From: Mayamaea pseudoterrestris | Lineage: Eukaryota > Bacillariophyta > Bacillariophyceae > Sellaphorales > Sellaphoraceae | Assembly (NCBI GenBank): GCA_027923505.1 | Contig: BROI01000011.1 | Location: forward strand, 248,001 to 312,000 | Length of the DNA stretch: 64,000 bases | Direction of reading: 5' to 3' | In this document: positions 39,437 to 51,669 of the stretch, piece by piece | How positions within the stretch are numbered: the stretch's first letter is position 1 | Layout of the letters: each line of letters opens with the position of its first letter | The notes under the pieces: model-generated | The model's input: the letters and a program-made list of their open reading frames with translations, nothing else | What the model was told of the DNA's origin: nothing | Database searches by the model: none | Made by a program: the position numbers and the translations under genes

Positions 39437-40531
39437 ATGGCGAACACCGACTCCTACCACTCCACATCACCGCAAAGCTCCAAGCACGAAGGCAGTTCGC
39501 AGAGGCAGCTCGATCCGCTGGCGTTGCTCGCTCGTGTCGCGGAAGGCTCGACGAACGCGCAGTCTCCTAGTAATAGTAATGCAGCGGAGGAAACGTTGCA
39601 GCGATTGAATCAACAACAACACAGTCATACAAATACAGCTGCTCCCACCATTCACAACGGCTCACTGCTACCAAACAAGCCGCTGCTGCTGCCTCCCTAC
39701 TTGAATCGCCATACGAGCGGCGAGCACACGGAAACAGCGGCGTCCTTTGGAGACGAGAGCGCCACGACGGATACGAGCGGCGACAGCAATATCAATTTAA
39801 GTAACTGTAACAGTAACAACAATCATACAGCAACCATGATGGAGGAGGAGGAGCCAGTGCAACGTGAACAGCAGCAACAGCAAGAAGCGGAAACAGCACT
39901 ACCAACGAGCGGCGTACTGGCGCGACGCAACAAGCGCCGCCAGCAGCGCGAGGCTCGCGAGGCGAGCGCTCGCACCAAGTCTCACAAGACCCATAGCGAA
40001 CATGATACGTTGCGCGACGTTGCGCCCGAGGAGGAGGAGGAGCAAGTCATGGCGGCGCAAGCTCCCATGGGAATGAATGTAGCTGCCATGCAGCCACGCT
40101 ATTTAATGCAGCAAGGCGGTCACATGATGCCACTGGGAACCGTCACTGCTGCTACCGCTCCATATTCAATGCTCGCAAGTAATTTTGGCATGCAGCCGTT
40201 TCCGCAAGCCTATGGGTCGGCCATGCCATTTGCTAATGATCCATCGCCCTTTAGCTACGCCAATGCGCAAGCGGCAGCCTTTCGTCAAGCGGAACTGCAG
40301 GCGGCGTATGCGCAGCAGCAGCAATCTGCCATGATGATGGCCATGGCTCCTTCAGCAGCAGCTTCAAGTGGCGTCCTTGGTGCAAGCATGGCAGGAGCAC
40401 ATTTGCAAGTGCAGCAGCAGGAGGAGAGGGGCAATGGCGAGGTTCCATGGTATGAATCGGGCATTGTGGATGATGACAGCGAGATGGATCTGACCATTCT
40501 GGAAGCCGAGCCGTTTACGTTGTTTCTCTAA
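39437..40531 (+). CDS. Gln/Ala-rich low-complexity protein
   Basis: 364 residues, single exon. Ser/Thr/Gln/Asn-rich until ~125, then Glu/Gln runs (MEEEEPVQREQQQQQEAE), a basic block (LARRNKRRQQREAREASART, a possible nuclear signal), then Met/Ala/Gln-rich sequence with many Gly/Pro (MGMNVAAMQPRYLMQQGGHM). It ends with an acidic-hydrophobic motif (DDDSEMDLTILEAEPFTLFL). The composition resembles transcription or RNA-granule regulators. No folded domain recognised. Confidence 0.65.
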   Translation: MANTDSYHSTSPQSSKHEGSSQRQLDPLALLARVAEGSTNAQSPSNSNAAEETLQRLNQQQHSHTNTAAPTIHNGSLLPNKPLLLPPYLNRHTSGEHTETAASFGDESATTDTSGDSNINLSNCNSNNNHTATMMEEEEPVQREQQQQQEAETALPTSGVLARRNKRRQQREAREASARTKSHKTHSEHDTLRDVAPEEEEEQVMAAQAPMGMNVAAMQPRYLMQQGGHMMPLGTVTAATAPYSMLASNFGMQPFPQAYGSAMPFANDPSPFSYANAQAAAFRQAELQAAYAQQQQSAMMMAMAPSAAASSGVLGASMAGAHLQVQQQEERGNGEVPWYESGIVDDDSEMDLTILEAEPFTLFL

Positions 40532-41697
40532 TGTTTTTCGTGGAATGAGTCTTGCTTTGTAGTGAACATGTAACGTCCATGTACTGGTATATCATGAATG
40601 TTTTGAGCGGAATATCACAAATCAACGCAACTTGCTAGCTTCAAAAGTTGCATCACTGTATCGTTTGTGTATACATGGTAGTATTCCTTGAGACATTCGT
40701 AGCAATACCCTTGCCAAGCGACTGATGTACTCTACTTGGCAGACAGCTCGAACATGAAGATGAATCATACGTCGTAATGCATGATCGTCACCTTTTTCTA
40801 TTTGTATCGATGATACGCAAACACTACGAATGATGCTGCCCAGAAGCTGCGGTTCGGTTGCATGGACAAAGTACTTGTCAACCTTGTTCTGCAAAGACGA
40901 GCACACAAATAGCTCACGTCCTACCGGTACTAATGCGACAATCAATTCAATTCTCCGACACAACGGGTGTCCATAACGAGAATCGAGGGAATCGAGGGAA
41001 GAAAGGCTCAGACTGGCTCTTCGAAACGTGTATAACGACTAAGCGGTGTACGAATCACGAATGCCATCGCCCGTGGCCTTTTGGAATCCCATTTGTCACT
41101 TCATGTCCCCGTATTGGGTATAAGGTATGATGACCAACACATAGTTTCTTGCTGCTCCTTTGGAGACGCTTCGCTGTTCCTGACGAATAGAATAGAAGCT
41201 CCGGCACGACAACAAGTAGGGCTCTACACAGCCGGCGTAGCGCCAAGCTAGCTCGTACCGCTGTGGCTCATGCCTGCAGCGTCTTGGCGTTTCAGCAATC
41301 GCAAAAATCACAATGACAGTTCCATCGCCAGTAGCGAGCAGTACTAGAAGCGCCGACCACAATACGATATCAACATAGCGATAGTGCTACGTACTTCTAC
41401 TATCGCAAGATCTGTCTGTTAAACGTCCATTAGCGAACTTGGCCAACCAGTGAGCCTATAATCTCAGTGATCCCAGAGAATGAGAAATGTCGCGGATGGG
41501 TAAATTATTGAAAACGGGTGACGTTTCTTTAAACGTCAGAAATACTCAATAATGACTTCGACGTGGCTCCAATCAGCAATGATATTTTCTTCCGCGCAAG
41601 CTTCTTCCTGTGCCACGCCAATAACACAAGCTAAGGCTTATATATTGGTGTCAATGTACGAGTATTGCCGGACCATTTCAAAGATTGTCCAGTGTGA
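40532..41697. other. Intergenic, 1.2 kb
   Basis: Only short frames without ATG or conserved content (one of 113 codons on the minus strand at 40622-40963). A TACCGGTA palindrome lies at 40922-40929. Confidence 0.35.
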
Positions 41698-42447
41698 ATG
41701 CTGCACAGAATCAAAATACTCGCCACCCATCACTTGCACACAATTTGCCGCATGATGATCATCGCCCACCTTGAACGCGCGGTTTGCCTCATGGCGTCTG
41801 GGAGCTATATAGAAGCGGTTTCTGTGCTCGATCAAACGCTACAAGAACTTCGAACAAACTTTCTGGCTCAAGAGGAGGAACTTGTCGATGAAGCCGACTC
41901 TGCTTCTTTGGATGAACTCATGCCGTCTCCTACCTTGAACGCAATTCTTGGACCTATTTGCGCGGCAACAGCTTGCGAGACCCTTAGCACAGGCGAATAC
42001 CCAATATACAAACGAGCCATGCTTGTCAGCGGAATGGTAGACGAGTCTGTCCTATCGAATGAAGTGAACGTCGCCGTGATCAGTGCTGTTGTTCTTTTCA
42101 ACAAGGGACTCATCTTTCATATTTTAGGCCAAGGCAATTCCAAGTGTTTGGCTATCGAGACTTACATCACAAGAGCTAGAACTATTTATAATAAGGCGCT
42201 GTGTCTTATTACAGCATGCTCGCCATCTACCTGCGATAACTTTTGGCTCAAGTCGATCCTTTTGAATAACCTTGGCCAAATTTGCTTTTACAAATGCGAC
42301 CGCACAGGAGAACAGCTTTGTCTAATGGAGATGGAGAAGCTACTGATTCATCGCGTCGAAGATAATGCGATTGAAGGCGAGGAGACGGATCTCCAGCTGA
42401 ATGTTGTGCTCCTATTTGGTGTGCACCGGCCATCTCCGGCGGCCTGA
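41698..42447 (+). CDS. Diatom TPR-like helical-repeat protein
   Basis: 249 residues from 41698; an ATG at 41752 is an alternative and begins right at the helical repeats. The pattern is paired helices typical of tetratricopeptide-like proteins: LERAVCLMASGSYIEAVSVL, ISAVVLFNKGLIFHILG, RARTIYNKALCLI, SILLNNLGQICFY. Many such fast-evolving proteins (AVxLFNxxLxxHLxG) occur in diatom genomes, often in large families, with unknown roles. It ends in PSPAA, like the Ala-rich ends of that group. Confidence 0.6.
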   Translation: MLHRIKILATHHLHTICRMMIIAHLERAVCLMASGSYIEAVSVLDQTLQELRTNFLAQEEELVDEADSASLDELMPSPTLNAILGPICAATACETLSTGEYPIYKRAMLVSGMVDESVLSNEVNVAVISAVVLFNKGLIFHILGQGNSKCLAIETYITRARTIYNKALCLITACSPSTCDNFWLKSILLNNLGQICFYKCDRTGEQLCLMEMEKLLIHRVEDNAIEGEETDLQLNVVLLFGVHRPSPAA

Positions 42448-43141
42448 GCGGGCTTGAAACTTTTAGCTATATACATCTCACGCTAAAAAAGCAATGATAT
42501 ACCAGGAATGTATTATAGAGTTTCTACTATTTTCTTTAGCATAAGCAACTGACTTCGCACATGGTCAAGTGTACAAGCTTGCACCTGGCGCACAAAGTAG
42601 ACGCAGCACTCGTCGTCTGCTTTCCCAAGAATTCTTCGAAAGATTAGCATATAAGCCCCAGAAGGCTAATTTCGACACATACGATAAGACAGTATTCGAA
42701 ATGACTCATACGGTCATTAGATGTCTAGCGTACGTCAGAATCACCACCTGCTGCTGGCTCAATTTGTAGAAGTATGAAATTACAACTAATGGAAGACAGG
42801 ATTGTACAAGTCCTTAAGTAAAGCTGTGATCGGTACATACCAGAAAGCTGTTTAACACTTGTTTTTGTCCATCTTGCAGGAAAGAGAATAGTTCGAGTCC
42901 GAACCGATTGAATTGATGAGTCACGAGCACAAGCTAATTATTGCGCCGCTCCATCATCATGACTCACATTCCATCCGTTGAAACTTCTCGTGCATCGCCA
43001 AAATGAAACACATCGAGCCAGCCGAGACATCACCCAAGACGTGATCCTCACATGAGATCTAATCTTGTGTTGCCGGGACCTCTTCCTTCATTCCAACGAC
43101 AATCAGATACAGGGCGTTACTGCTTCGCATTGGAAAGGAAT
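42448..43141. other. Intergenic, 694 bp
   Basis: A short plus-strand frame at 42569-42769 has no support as an exon. Nothing else recognised. Confidence 0.35.
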
Positions 43142-45312
43142 ATGAGAGTATACGCGCGGCAAACAGCAAGCTTGCTGCTTTTATGCTGCTTTCCAGTTGC
43201 ATTGGCGCAACATGAGAATCGTGGCGAAGAAGAATCGGACAACGCTTCTTTGCAACGCCGTCGCCTTGGCCTCATGACGGAACCAGTCATTGGTGGCGAA
43301 TCCTTGTATCTAAACGACGAAACTTTTCGGGGAATTGGTAACATTTTCTCGCGTGATGCAGACGAATTCATCCTCATGGCGGTGGGTGAACGACAAGGCA
43401 GCATGACGACGCCCTTGCCCACGAAAAGTCCAACGCGTCGTCCGCGGCGACGCACCCCTAGTCCAACAACAATGGCAAGCATCATGACTAATCTTCCGAC
43501 CATGGCTCCACCAACTGTAGCAACTATTACAAACGACCCAACGCCAACACCAACTCGCATGCCGACACTTGCTCCAGCCACTTCCTTTCCGACAATTGCT
43601 CCAGTCACTGCCAATCCAACCATTGCTCCCGCTACCGCCAGTCCCACTGTTGCACCTTCCGCAGCCGCCACTTTTGGGCTTCCGACGGGTGCTCCCTCGA
43701 CCAGCACGACGGCTTGTCCAATAGGTCAATCGCTCGAGCAATCGTGGCTCAATTTACTGTCGTCATACTCATTGCCAGCGTTGCTGCAGGATGCAGCCAC
43801 ACCGCAAGGACAAGCGTTTGTGTGGATGATGCAGCACGATTCTCTTGATCCGTGCAACTTTGACTTTAGTGTGGTGCAACGTTACGCACTGGCAGTGTTT
43901 TACTACGGTACGGGAGGAGTTGGCAGTAACATGTGGATCAACTCGACGAATTGGTTGCCCCAAGCCAGTGAATGCGAATGGTATGGCATTGTTTGCGACA
44001 ATGCCGGCGTGGTGACTCGCGTTGATCTTGGTACGTATACTAGATGGAGGTTGAGTGCGAGAGAGAGTTTACACAGTCGTTAATCGAAGATATCGTGTGC
44101 ACTCACTCGAACGATTTTTAGCCGAGAATGGACTGCAAGGAACAATTCCATCAGAGATTGCCCTTCTCAACTCTCTGGCAGTCTTTATATTGACTGGCAA
44201 TGCCATGACTGGTAGCCTACCCGTCGAGCTGTCTCGATTGACTTTGCTACAGGAAATTGATGTCGAGAGAAACAACATGACGGGCGAGCCACTACAAGTG
44301 TTGACAAGTATAAGCAGCCTGTCGTCAATTCGCCTATCATTCAACAAGTTTAATGGCAGCATTCCTAGTGGAATCTCCAACTGGGGCGGCAATGCGAAAC
44401 AGCTTTGGCTCGCGGGCAACTCGTTTACAGGAAGCGTTCCCAACTCGATTGGAACCTTGATATCGCTTGAAACGCTCCTTCTCAACGACAATCAACTATC
44501 TGGCCCGCTGCCGTCAGAGCTTGGAAATGCAAAGCTACTTGCGCTGCAGTGTCAAAATAATCTGCTGACTGGCACGATTCCCAGTACCTTGTTCATGAAC
44601 ACTAACTTGATGGTTCTGCGCCTGGATGGGAATCAACTGGCGGGTCCCCTTCCAAGTAGCATTGGCGATCTATCGGAGCTAGAGGATTTGAGATTGAACG
44701 ACAACATGCTGACCGGTCAGCTTCCAGTGCAGCTGTATGCTTTGAGTAAACTTGGTGAGTGCTTCATATTTTTTTGCTTCGGGGCAGATGGTTGAGCAAC
44801 GCTCGCGTGCAAATCTATTACTAATAACAACTAACAACTAACCATTTGCCGACTTTCTTATATCATTTCCAAACACAGAGTTCATTCTTCTCGCGGACAA
44901 CGCATTTTCGGGTCGACTACGAGACAACTTTGCCTCGTTTACAGCCTTGGACTTTTTCGACGTCCGCAACAATCAGCTCAGTGGCGTGCTGCCGCCGTCA
45001 CTGTTGGAGGCACCAGTCCTTCGAATCTTATACTTGTCGCACAACCAATTTGAAGGCACTATTCCAAATACACTGGGCCAAGCTAGCATTTTGCGAGATT
45101 TGTACCTTGATAACAACCAGCTATCAGGCACTGTGCCTAGCATCCAACAGGGACAAATGCCAAGCCTCAATGAGTTTCTTATCCAAAATAATACGATTGA
45201 TGGAGTCATGCCGGCATCAATCTGTAGTTTGTTCGGTAGCGACGGTGACTTGGAAGATCTATGGGCCGATTGCAACGAAGTGTCGTGCAGCTGCTGCACT
45301 GAATGTTATTAA
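43142..45312 (+). CDS. Secreted leucine-rich-repeat protein, diatom type
   Basis: Exons 43142-44030, 44122-44754 and 44879-45312 (introns 91 and 124 bp) give 651 residues. The start at 43142 opens on a signal peptide (QTASLLLLCCFPVALA). Residues ~85-190 are a Pro/Thr mucin-like stretch (repeats of the type PTxAPxTxxPT). Then comes the cap found in diatom LRR proteins (RYALAVFYYGTGG, NWL...CEWYGIVCDNAG) and ~13 plant-type LRRs (LxxNxLTGxLPxxxxxLxxL) over residues ~300-620, closing with a Cys cluster (CSCCTECY). No second membrane segment or kinase domain, so it is probably a soluble or wall-bound surface protein. Confidence 0.88.
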
Positions 45313-45591
45313 CAGTAAATAGCGACAATCTTCAGAGGGGTGCACACGGAGACTTAACAGCGGCGAGAGCTGTCACATTAATAATTCATAAGCAACTAAA
45401 ATCTACTTCAAGTAAAAGGTATTTTTACAAATAGGTTCGTTTTGAGGTATAAATCCTTTTCGAACATGTTTGCGGCATTAAGAGAAGAGGAGTCTGCATC
45501 GCCGCCAAACCAAACTCTGTCACTGCGTCAAGGAACAAATACTCGCCAAATCTTGCGTTTGGACCGTATACCGCTAGGTCCACTCGATCAC

Positions 45592-46918
45592 CTACTTCTG
45601 TTTCTTGTCGGACTTGTTAAACGTCATGACGCGGCGCACGCCACCAGCCGTGCGGGACATCAAGCGAGAAAAGAGAGACTTTGCCGCCTCCGCGCGCTGC
45701 TGAATGAGCTGCTCGTAGCGCTCGCGACGCTTAACGTTACTCATCATGACATTTTGAATGTCAAACTGCATCGTGTTGAGCGGATCGTCAATGTCTTTGA
45801 GTGCGTCCATCGCAAACTCCTTCATCTTTGCAATCGTCATGGTAAATTCGGTACAGGATTTCTGCATGGCTCGCTCAAACTCCTCCTCGGCCACGCTCAC
45901 CTTGGTGCGACCATCCAAAAAGGCTTGAATGACTGGCATCGAGGGTGGATAGAGCTCGACAATCTCGTCCCAGTCAGGATCCTTCAACTCTTCATCGTCG
46001 GCGCCATCCTTGCCGCCGCTAGCCCCAGGCAACTCCTCGCCGTCCGCCGAGCGCTTCTTGCCAGACATGGTGACTCCATCCGCCTTGCCCTTGTCCAATC
46101 CATCTTGCTGCAACGCATCGTCGTCATGCGGGACGTCATAGACCGTCGTCGTCATCGTCGAGTCAACCTTCAAGACGCGTGACATGAGATTCTCGCACTT
46201 GGCGTCAAAGGCACTCTTGGCTTGCTCCAACGTTCCAAGAATGATTTTGCGACGCCCATGGTTCTCTGTCACGAGCTTGCAAACGTCAGAATCCAGAACG
46301 CCAATTTGATGAGAGTAGTGACGGAACGACTCGCCGGCCAAGGTTTCCGTAAAGTACTTGATCTTGTCCATCATGAAATCAAGCTGCTCCGCAAAGACTT
46401 GAACGACGCGTTCCTGCGCCTCGTCGCGCACCGACTGCTGCTCCAAAAAGGCTTGCGCATTCTTGTAGTGTGGCGAGTTTGGATCCATTTGCTGCAACTT
46501 GGAAATGGTGTCGGCCCACTTGGCTTGGTCAATCAAATCGACTTGCTCGTCCATGGCCGTAGGATTCATAGCTCCGTCATCGTTGGGAGGCGCATCCTGT
46601 TGAGCGTCAAGTGAAAACAAGCATGTGAGTATGCTGGATCAATTTCATTGCAATGTGTGACGTGCGAATTGGGCTTAACGTCGCGAAAACTCGACGAAAC
46701 AGTCATTGCCGGTCAATTGTAAATTCAATTACATCAAGATAAACACTCACCAGATACTCCTTTGCAGCAGTCGCTTCATACTCGGGCGGCGTCGAGTACT
46801 GTTCCTCCTCGTGTTGCTTGACTTGCGTTTTGCGCGGCTTTTTGTTGGGATGAGGCGTCTTGGGGTGAACCGGCTTGCTTCCAATATTCATGGACGTGGA
46901 ATCGAACGTGACAGTCAT
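45592..46918 (-). CDS. Unknown helical protein
   Basis: Two exons: 46751-46918 and 45592-46596, phase 0, 154-bp intron, giving 390 residues. The N-terminus is basic and Pro-rich (KPVHPKTPHPNKKPRKTQ). From ~70 it is helical and charged (QAKWADTISKLQQMD, QVFAEQLDFMMDKIKYFTET, TLEQAKSAFDAKCENLMSRV), with an acidic, Gly-rich loop (~225-260) and a basic end (RRVMTFNKSDKKQK). Helix lengths would suit a BAR-like or other membrane-bending coiled coil, but no signature is clear. Confidence 0.7.
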
Positions 46919-47594
46919 GCTTGAAATGAGAGTCGATACTGCAGTAGAGAAAAAGGGCGCGTCCCGATTGACTTGAGAGAGCGAGTGAATGATAGCTGCT
47001 GCTAGATGCGATGAACGATCCTTGCTGCTCCTGCGTGAATGTTGTGTCGACGCTTTGACCGAGCGAGGAAAATGACAAGCGCGGGGTTGCAGCTTTGGCG
47101 CACTCACGCGGCGTTCGCAAAACAGCCGTTGGTTGGTGGTGCGATACAAATTTACTTAACGCTGATGCTCCTTGGCGATTGACATGAGTCGATCGAGTCG
47201 ACAATCTCCCTCCGTTCGTTCTTGAAGACGACCATGGCGAATGATTGCGAAGGAATTGCGGGTCAACTTGCTGATAGGAAAGTATTCACGCAGCAATCAA
47301 CGAAAAGTAAGCTGCATAGACAGTTATTGAATCAAGTTGTTAAAGGTTTCAGCGACAGATAGGAGGATACATTGCCGCTTTGCATCTTTCGAATTTCTCA
47401 TTCATTCAAATCGGAAATCGGACGAAGTCAGACAAAGGCTTATCTAAGCAGTAGACAAGAGCGAATCGCTTCCTGTTGAACGTTCATCTGTTTTTGACTC
47501 GTCACAATTTTGGAGGCCATCTACCGTAAATCTTCACTTGCTTTCCAATACGCTCGATTCTATTGACATTTAAACAACAATCGACGCAACAATA
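46919..47594. other. Intergenic, 676 bp, divergent promoters
   Basis: Between the starts of the unknown helical protein (minus) and Rab3GAP (plus). Nothing recognised. Confidence 0.35.
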
Positions 47595-50500
47595 ATGAGC
47601 AGCAGCACTCTTAACAACGAGGAGGAAGGCTACATTGACTACTCCTGCTCCACCCCCGTGGAACGATTGGCGCGAGACGTGGAAATGGTGCTGCAAAGCT
47701 GGCATGTCACCAATGGAAGTGATCGACACGTTTCGCTATTGAATCCAGATGCTGCAGACGAACGGAACGACTCCGTTTCGAAACTCCACGCGAGCAGCAG
47801 TAGCGGCAGTCTCGCATCGTCCACCAATGCAGCAAACATCAAACAAGTGGAGCAGCGCTTGATTCGATCGGAACGAATCACTTGGGACTGTTCGTCACTG
47901 TCGGACGCCTCCTCGTCGTTCCTTGACGCGCACGACGATTTATCCGGAGTGCGCGTCCAATTGCAACTGTCGCTGTGGGACGCACCGCCATCTAGTCGAT
48001 CACAGTCTCAACATGAGCAGCTACCATCAGAGTCAAATATAGATGATCAAGCTATGAAAATGAATGACAGTGGCCTTCCATATTCGTTGGACCGACCAGT
48101 CGCACTGGAAGCATTTCCATCGGATCTGTTTCGAAACATTTCGTCGCTCTTTGGTATTGGGCAATACATTACATTGTCGCTCTCTGCCGATGACTTCGAC
48201 GAAGAATGCAGCAGCAGCAACAACAATGAACTTATGCTACTTCAATCGCTACTACTAGAGACGGCCACAGGCGTACTGGAGCGGCATGCGTCGACACGAG
48301 TCGTCATGACGGTGCTGCAGAATATTTGGTCCAACTGGCTGCAAACGGCCTTGAACATGGCAGTGAGCAGTTGTCAGTGCGCCATGCCAGTCTTTGGAAT
48401 GTGGGCGAAATATAATGGCGACGGAGTGCCGATGAATATAACGCAGCAAGACGTAAACTACAGCTCCATCATGTGGTGGAAGCCGCTGCGCGATATTTTG
48501 ACTGCTGAACAAGAAACAACGTCCAACAGCAGCACTGATGACACCGGCGTGAACGAGGCAGCAGCACTTTGGCGAAAGATCCAGCAAAACTACTACCGCG
48601 CCCGTCGGCGCATCACGCCGCAACTCGAGGTGAAGATGCTGAATGTGCGGCAGGTTCCACCGATTTGCAACGGGCAGCTGTGCTCATCCGGCTCCTGCGC
48701 TACGTTTACCCTCAGCGTTGTTCCGTTTGACAAGGAGCGATACAGTCTCATGCACCTTTCGACGTGGGGTGACTTGTTGATGACGCAAGCCAATGTGAGT
48801 GAAGCAGCCTTGTGGGGCGCGAAGCATGCTTACAGCTGGAAGAAACCCCAACGTGATCCAAAATATCAAGCAATGGACGACTGGCGTGGCGATCATTCTA
48901 CTGATTGTGTCTCGGGGCTGCATGAATCGGCTCGAACGATTGATATTTATCGACAAGAAAATCGAAACCTTGCCACAATGCTGCTTGAAGATGCTTTGGG
49001 CGCCTCGGCCAAAAATCCCATGTGGGGGCCAGTGGACGATCCTATTGCGAGCGTTCGAGTAGAAACTATTTGGAACGGAATACAGCATCGTCCGTCTCCA
49101 GGCTCACCCAGTACAGCTGTTGATCCACTCCTTTCATTTCCGTTAAAGACACGATCACGCCAAATGAGCGAATCTGATTGGAAAGAAATGCAAGAGTCTG
49201 TGGAGGGTATGATCCTTGATCCGCATAGGTCGAGCTTGTTTAAAGTTCTGGTGGAATTTGATTCCGAGACACCACATGCCTCTCTTGCAACGACAATGCG
49301 ATGCATTTTGGCGGCGTTGATTCGGTCAGCTACATTGCCTCCAGAAACATTGTGTTCGCATCTTATTGATATTCCCCTTATTCAAGGGTGGGATAACATA
49401 GCTGGGAATCTCGTGGCCCAAAGTTTAGCGGAAGCTGCGAATGTTTGCCCGGCAACGCAAGCGCTGGTGGCAGCAATGGACTGGGCAAACGCTGCTACGG
49501 ATATGATTGATGCGACGGAAGCATACGATATTGTTCGGCGGTTATTTGACGACGACTTTACACCCGACTTCCCTGCTCCGCCGGACAATTCGCCAAAGTT
49601 AACACCTCGACAATCGCTTTGCTTCAGAAACGCTGCGCCTCCTGGTCGGCTCCTCTCGCTTCTCTTCATGCACATGGCAAGAGTTCGATCGCCATCGTCG
49701 ATCGCGCTGGTCTGGAATGTGGTCGTTCAAGAGCTTCGAGAAAGATGGGAAAACAAAGAGAATATACCAAATATGAAATTTGCCTTGGGCCTTGATCCTA
49801 TTTACGAAAGGCCAAAAACCAAGCAGCGCTTCTCAGTCTGCAAATCAGTCGCCGCGGTGCCTGTCACGGACTTCGTACAGGATCCAGATAACAGCTACTG
49901 CTTGATCGGGCAAAAGCTCCAAGTACTCAACATTTGTGTTGCTACGGCATCGGTTGTCAACCATCATACTGAGCACTCTGAAAAGCGTCCTCGGCTTGCT
50001 TCATCCATTGAGTCGCCTTTGTCAACGAGCCTTTTGTCTGGCGACAGTGATAATGAAGAATTTTTCGATGCATTCGAGGGGGAGCACGATTTGACAATCA
50101 GCAATGACAAAAATGGCAGCGTTACGCAAAAATCGTCAAGTGTTTCTCGTCTGACTAGCGCAAAGCCCTTTCGCGAGCCTATTCTCCAGCGTGCATATCC
50201 ACTGACTGATGATGTAATTTCTGAACGAAAGATAATGATTGCAAAGCAGGACAGCGGCTTTACAACGGATCTATCGAGTCAGAAGCTTGAACTCATCCAT
50301 CGCTTTCAGCGACCAAAGCTGCTGAGTGATATGCAAGCGTTCAAGGCGTCAAACCCCGACGTTGTGTTCGATGATTTCGTAGCTTGGTACGGAGGCCCTG
50401 CAGATCCACTGCCAGAGTATCGTGACGACGAACCACTGTCGGCATCTAGTCGAAGCATTAGTCGTCGGAGGTCATCGCGAGCTAATTCTATGATGGAAAC

Positions 50501-51302
50501 TGCAGAGGAGCTCGACAAGGCAGCCGATTCGATCCGAGCACTGAATGCGACGCGTGTCTTTTGGCAGGAAACGTGGAATGCGGCAGAGCCTAGGACCGTA
50601 GCTGATCAGGAGCCGTTATTCGATGCAGTCGTCATGGCTGAAATGGCGCTGGATTACCTGGATACAATTCATCCTGCGAATCTTTTATGTCAGATCATGG
50701 CAGCTAATTTAAATGCAGCTTATTTTGCCCTGGTAAGCTCCGCTGGAGTCGCAATGCAAATTGGTGCTGTATCTCGAGTATTGCAAGAACTTCGCGAGAC
50801 CAGTGAAACAGTTATTAAGCTGCTTTCGTCTGATGTACTCGCTGCAGCGACGGCTAGCCGATCCAGGTCCAAACGAAGCTTACCAACAAGCATCGCCTCC
50901 ATTGACACACTTGCATCCTGTGAACGAGCCTGCGCACTCGTGGGCGAGTCAGAGGTCATAGTGTCTCGTGCCATGTACGTATATCACTTCGAGTTGATGC
51001 CTCCTTGAACTGCACCTCATCTCACTTCTATCGCATTCTATCCCAGCTCGCTCCTAAACAAACTTCCCGGTCAGTTTGATTTGATCGAAAACCTTCTTCG
51101 GAACCCCGAAGGAAGTTGGGTCAGTGTTACACCAGAAACCTCTCGAAACGCCGTACTCCATGCCATGGCTAGCCAACAACCCGAGGCGCGCGAGTATATG
51201 ATACGCGGACAGGATCCGTTGTCGCCGTGTCAGCTATGCGTTTCATACGGACCAGCAAACTCCACCGTGACCATTGCATTGGCCAGATGTTGGCGTATGT
51301 AA
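47595..51302 (+). CDS. RAB3GAP1: Rab3 GTPase-activating protein catalytic subunit
   Basis: Exons 47595-50974 and 51047-51302 (72-bp intron, phase 2) give 1211 residues. The family is recognised from three blocks: APPGRLLSLLFMHMARVRSP with LVWNVVVQELRERWE (~680-720), CLIGQKLQVLNICVA (~770), and SDMQAFKASNPDVVFDDFVA followed by WYGGP (~910-935), which is the most conserved GAP region with the catalytic Arg expected nearby. The C-terminal exon has REYMIRG and the small tail domain. With Rab3GAP2 it acts on Rab3 and as a Rab18 exchange factor at the ER and lipid droplets. The N-terminal 150 residues are Ser-rich. Confidence 0.85.
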
Positions 51303-51669
51303 CGCTGCAACTGGACTATAACTATGCACTGCATGTCTTTATACCTTTCAGACTGATAACTGGTACCCAAAATAGTGGCTAGCACCCACTATTTATGAAA
51401 CCAGTACCTACCAATAGGTGGGAGTACCGGTATCGGTAGCTTGATCGACAAAGTACAAGTAGTAGTATGTTTTTGACTAACAGTAACAGTAAGATGGAAT
51501 ACCGGCATAGTGAAAACTTGTCGAATGAAAGTGCAAAAGGTGTCACACTTCGGAATTCACAGGAACAATTCTGACCATCATCATCAAACAACTTTTGCAA
51601 ACCACTTTACTCCGTTGTTATGAAAGGCGAGTGCGCAAGAGATTGAAACAAGTATAAACTATAACAATT
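51303..51669. other. Intergenic, 367 bp
   Basis: Contains a TACCGGTA palindrome (51425-51432) about 245 bp before the RBR start, amid several near copies (TACCAATAG, ATACCGGCA). No gene. Confidence 0.35.

Noticed and set aside
40622-40963. Minus-strand frame of 113 codons
   Set aside because: It has no ATG start, no recognisable motif and no splice partners; the composition is not clearly coding.
42569-42769. Possible extra exon after the TPR-like gene
   Set aside because: The TPR-like frame already ends in an Ala-rich tail typical of its group, and no good donor and acceptor join the two in frame.
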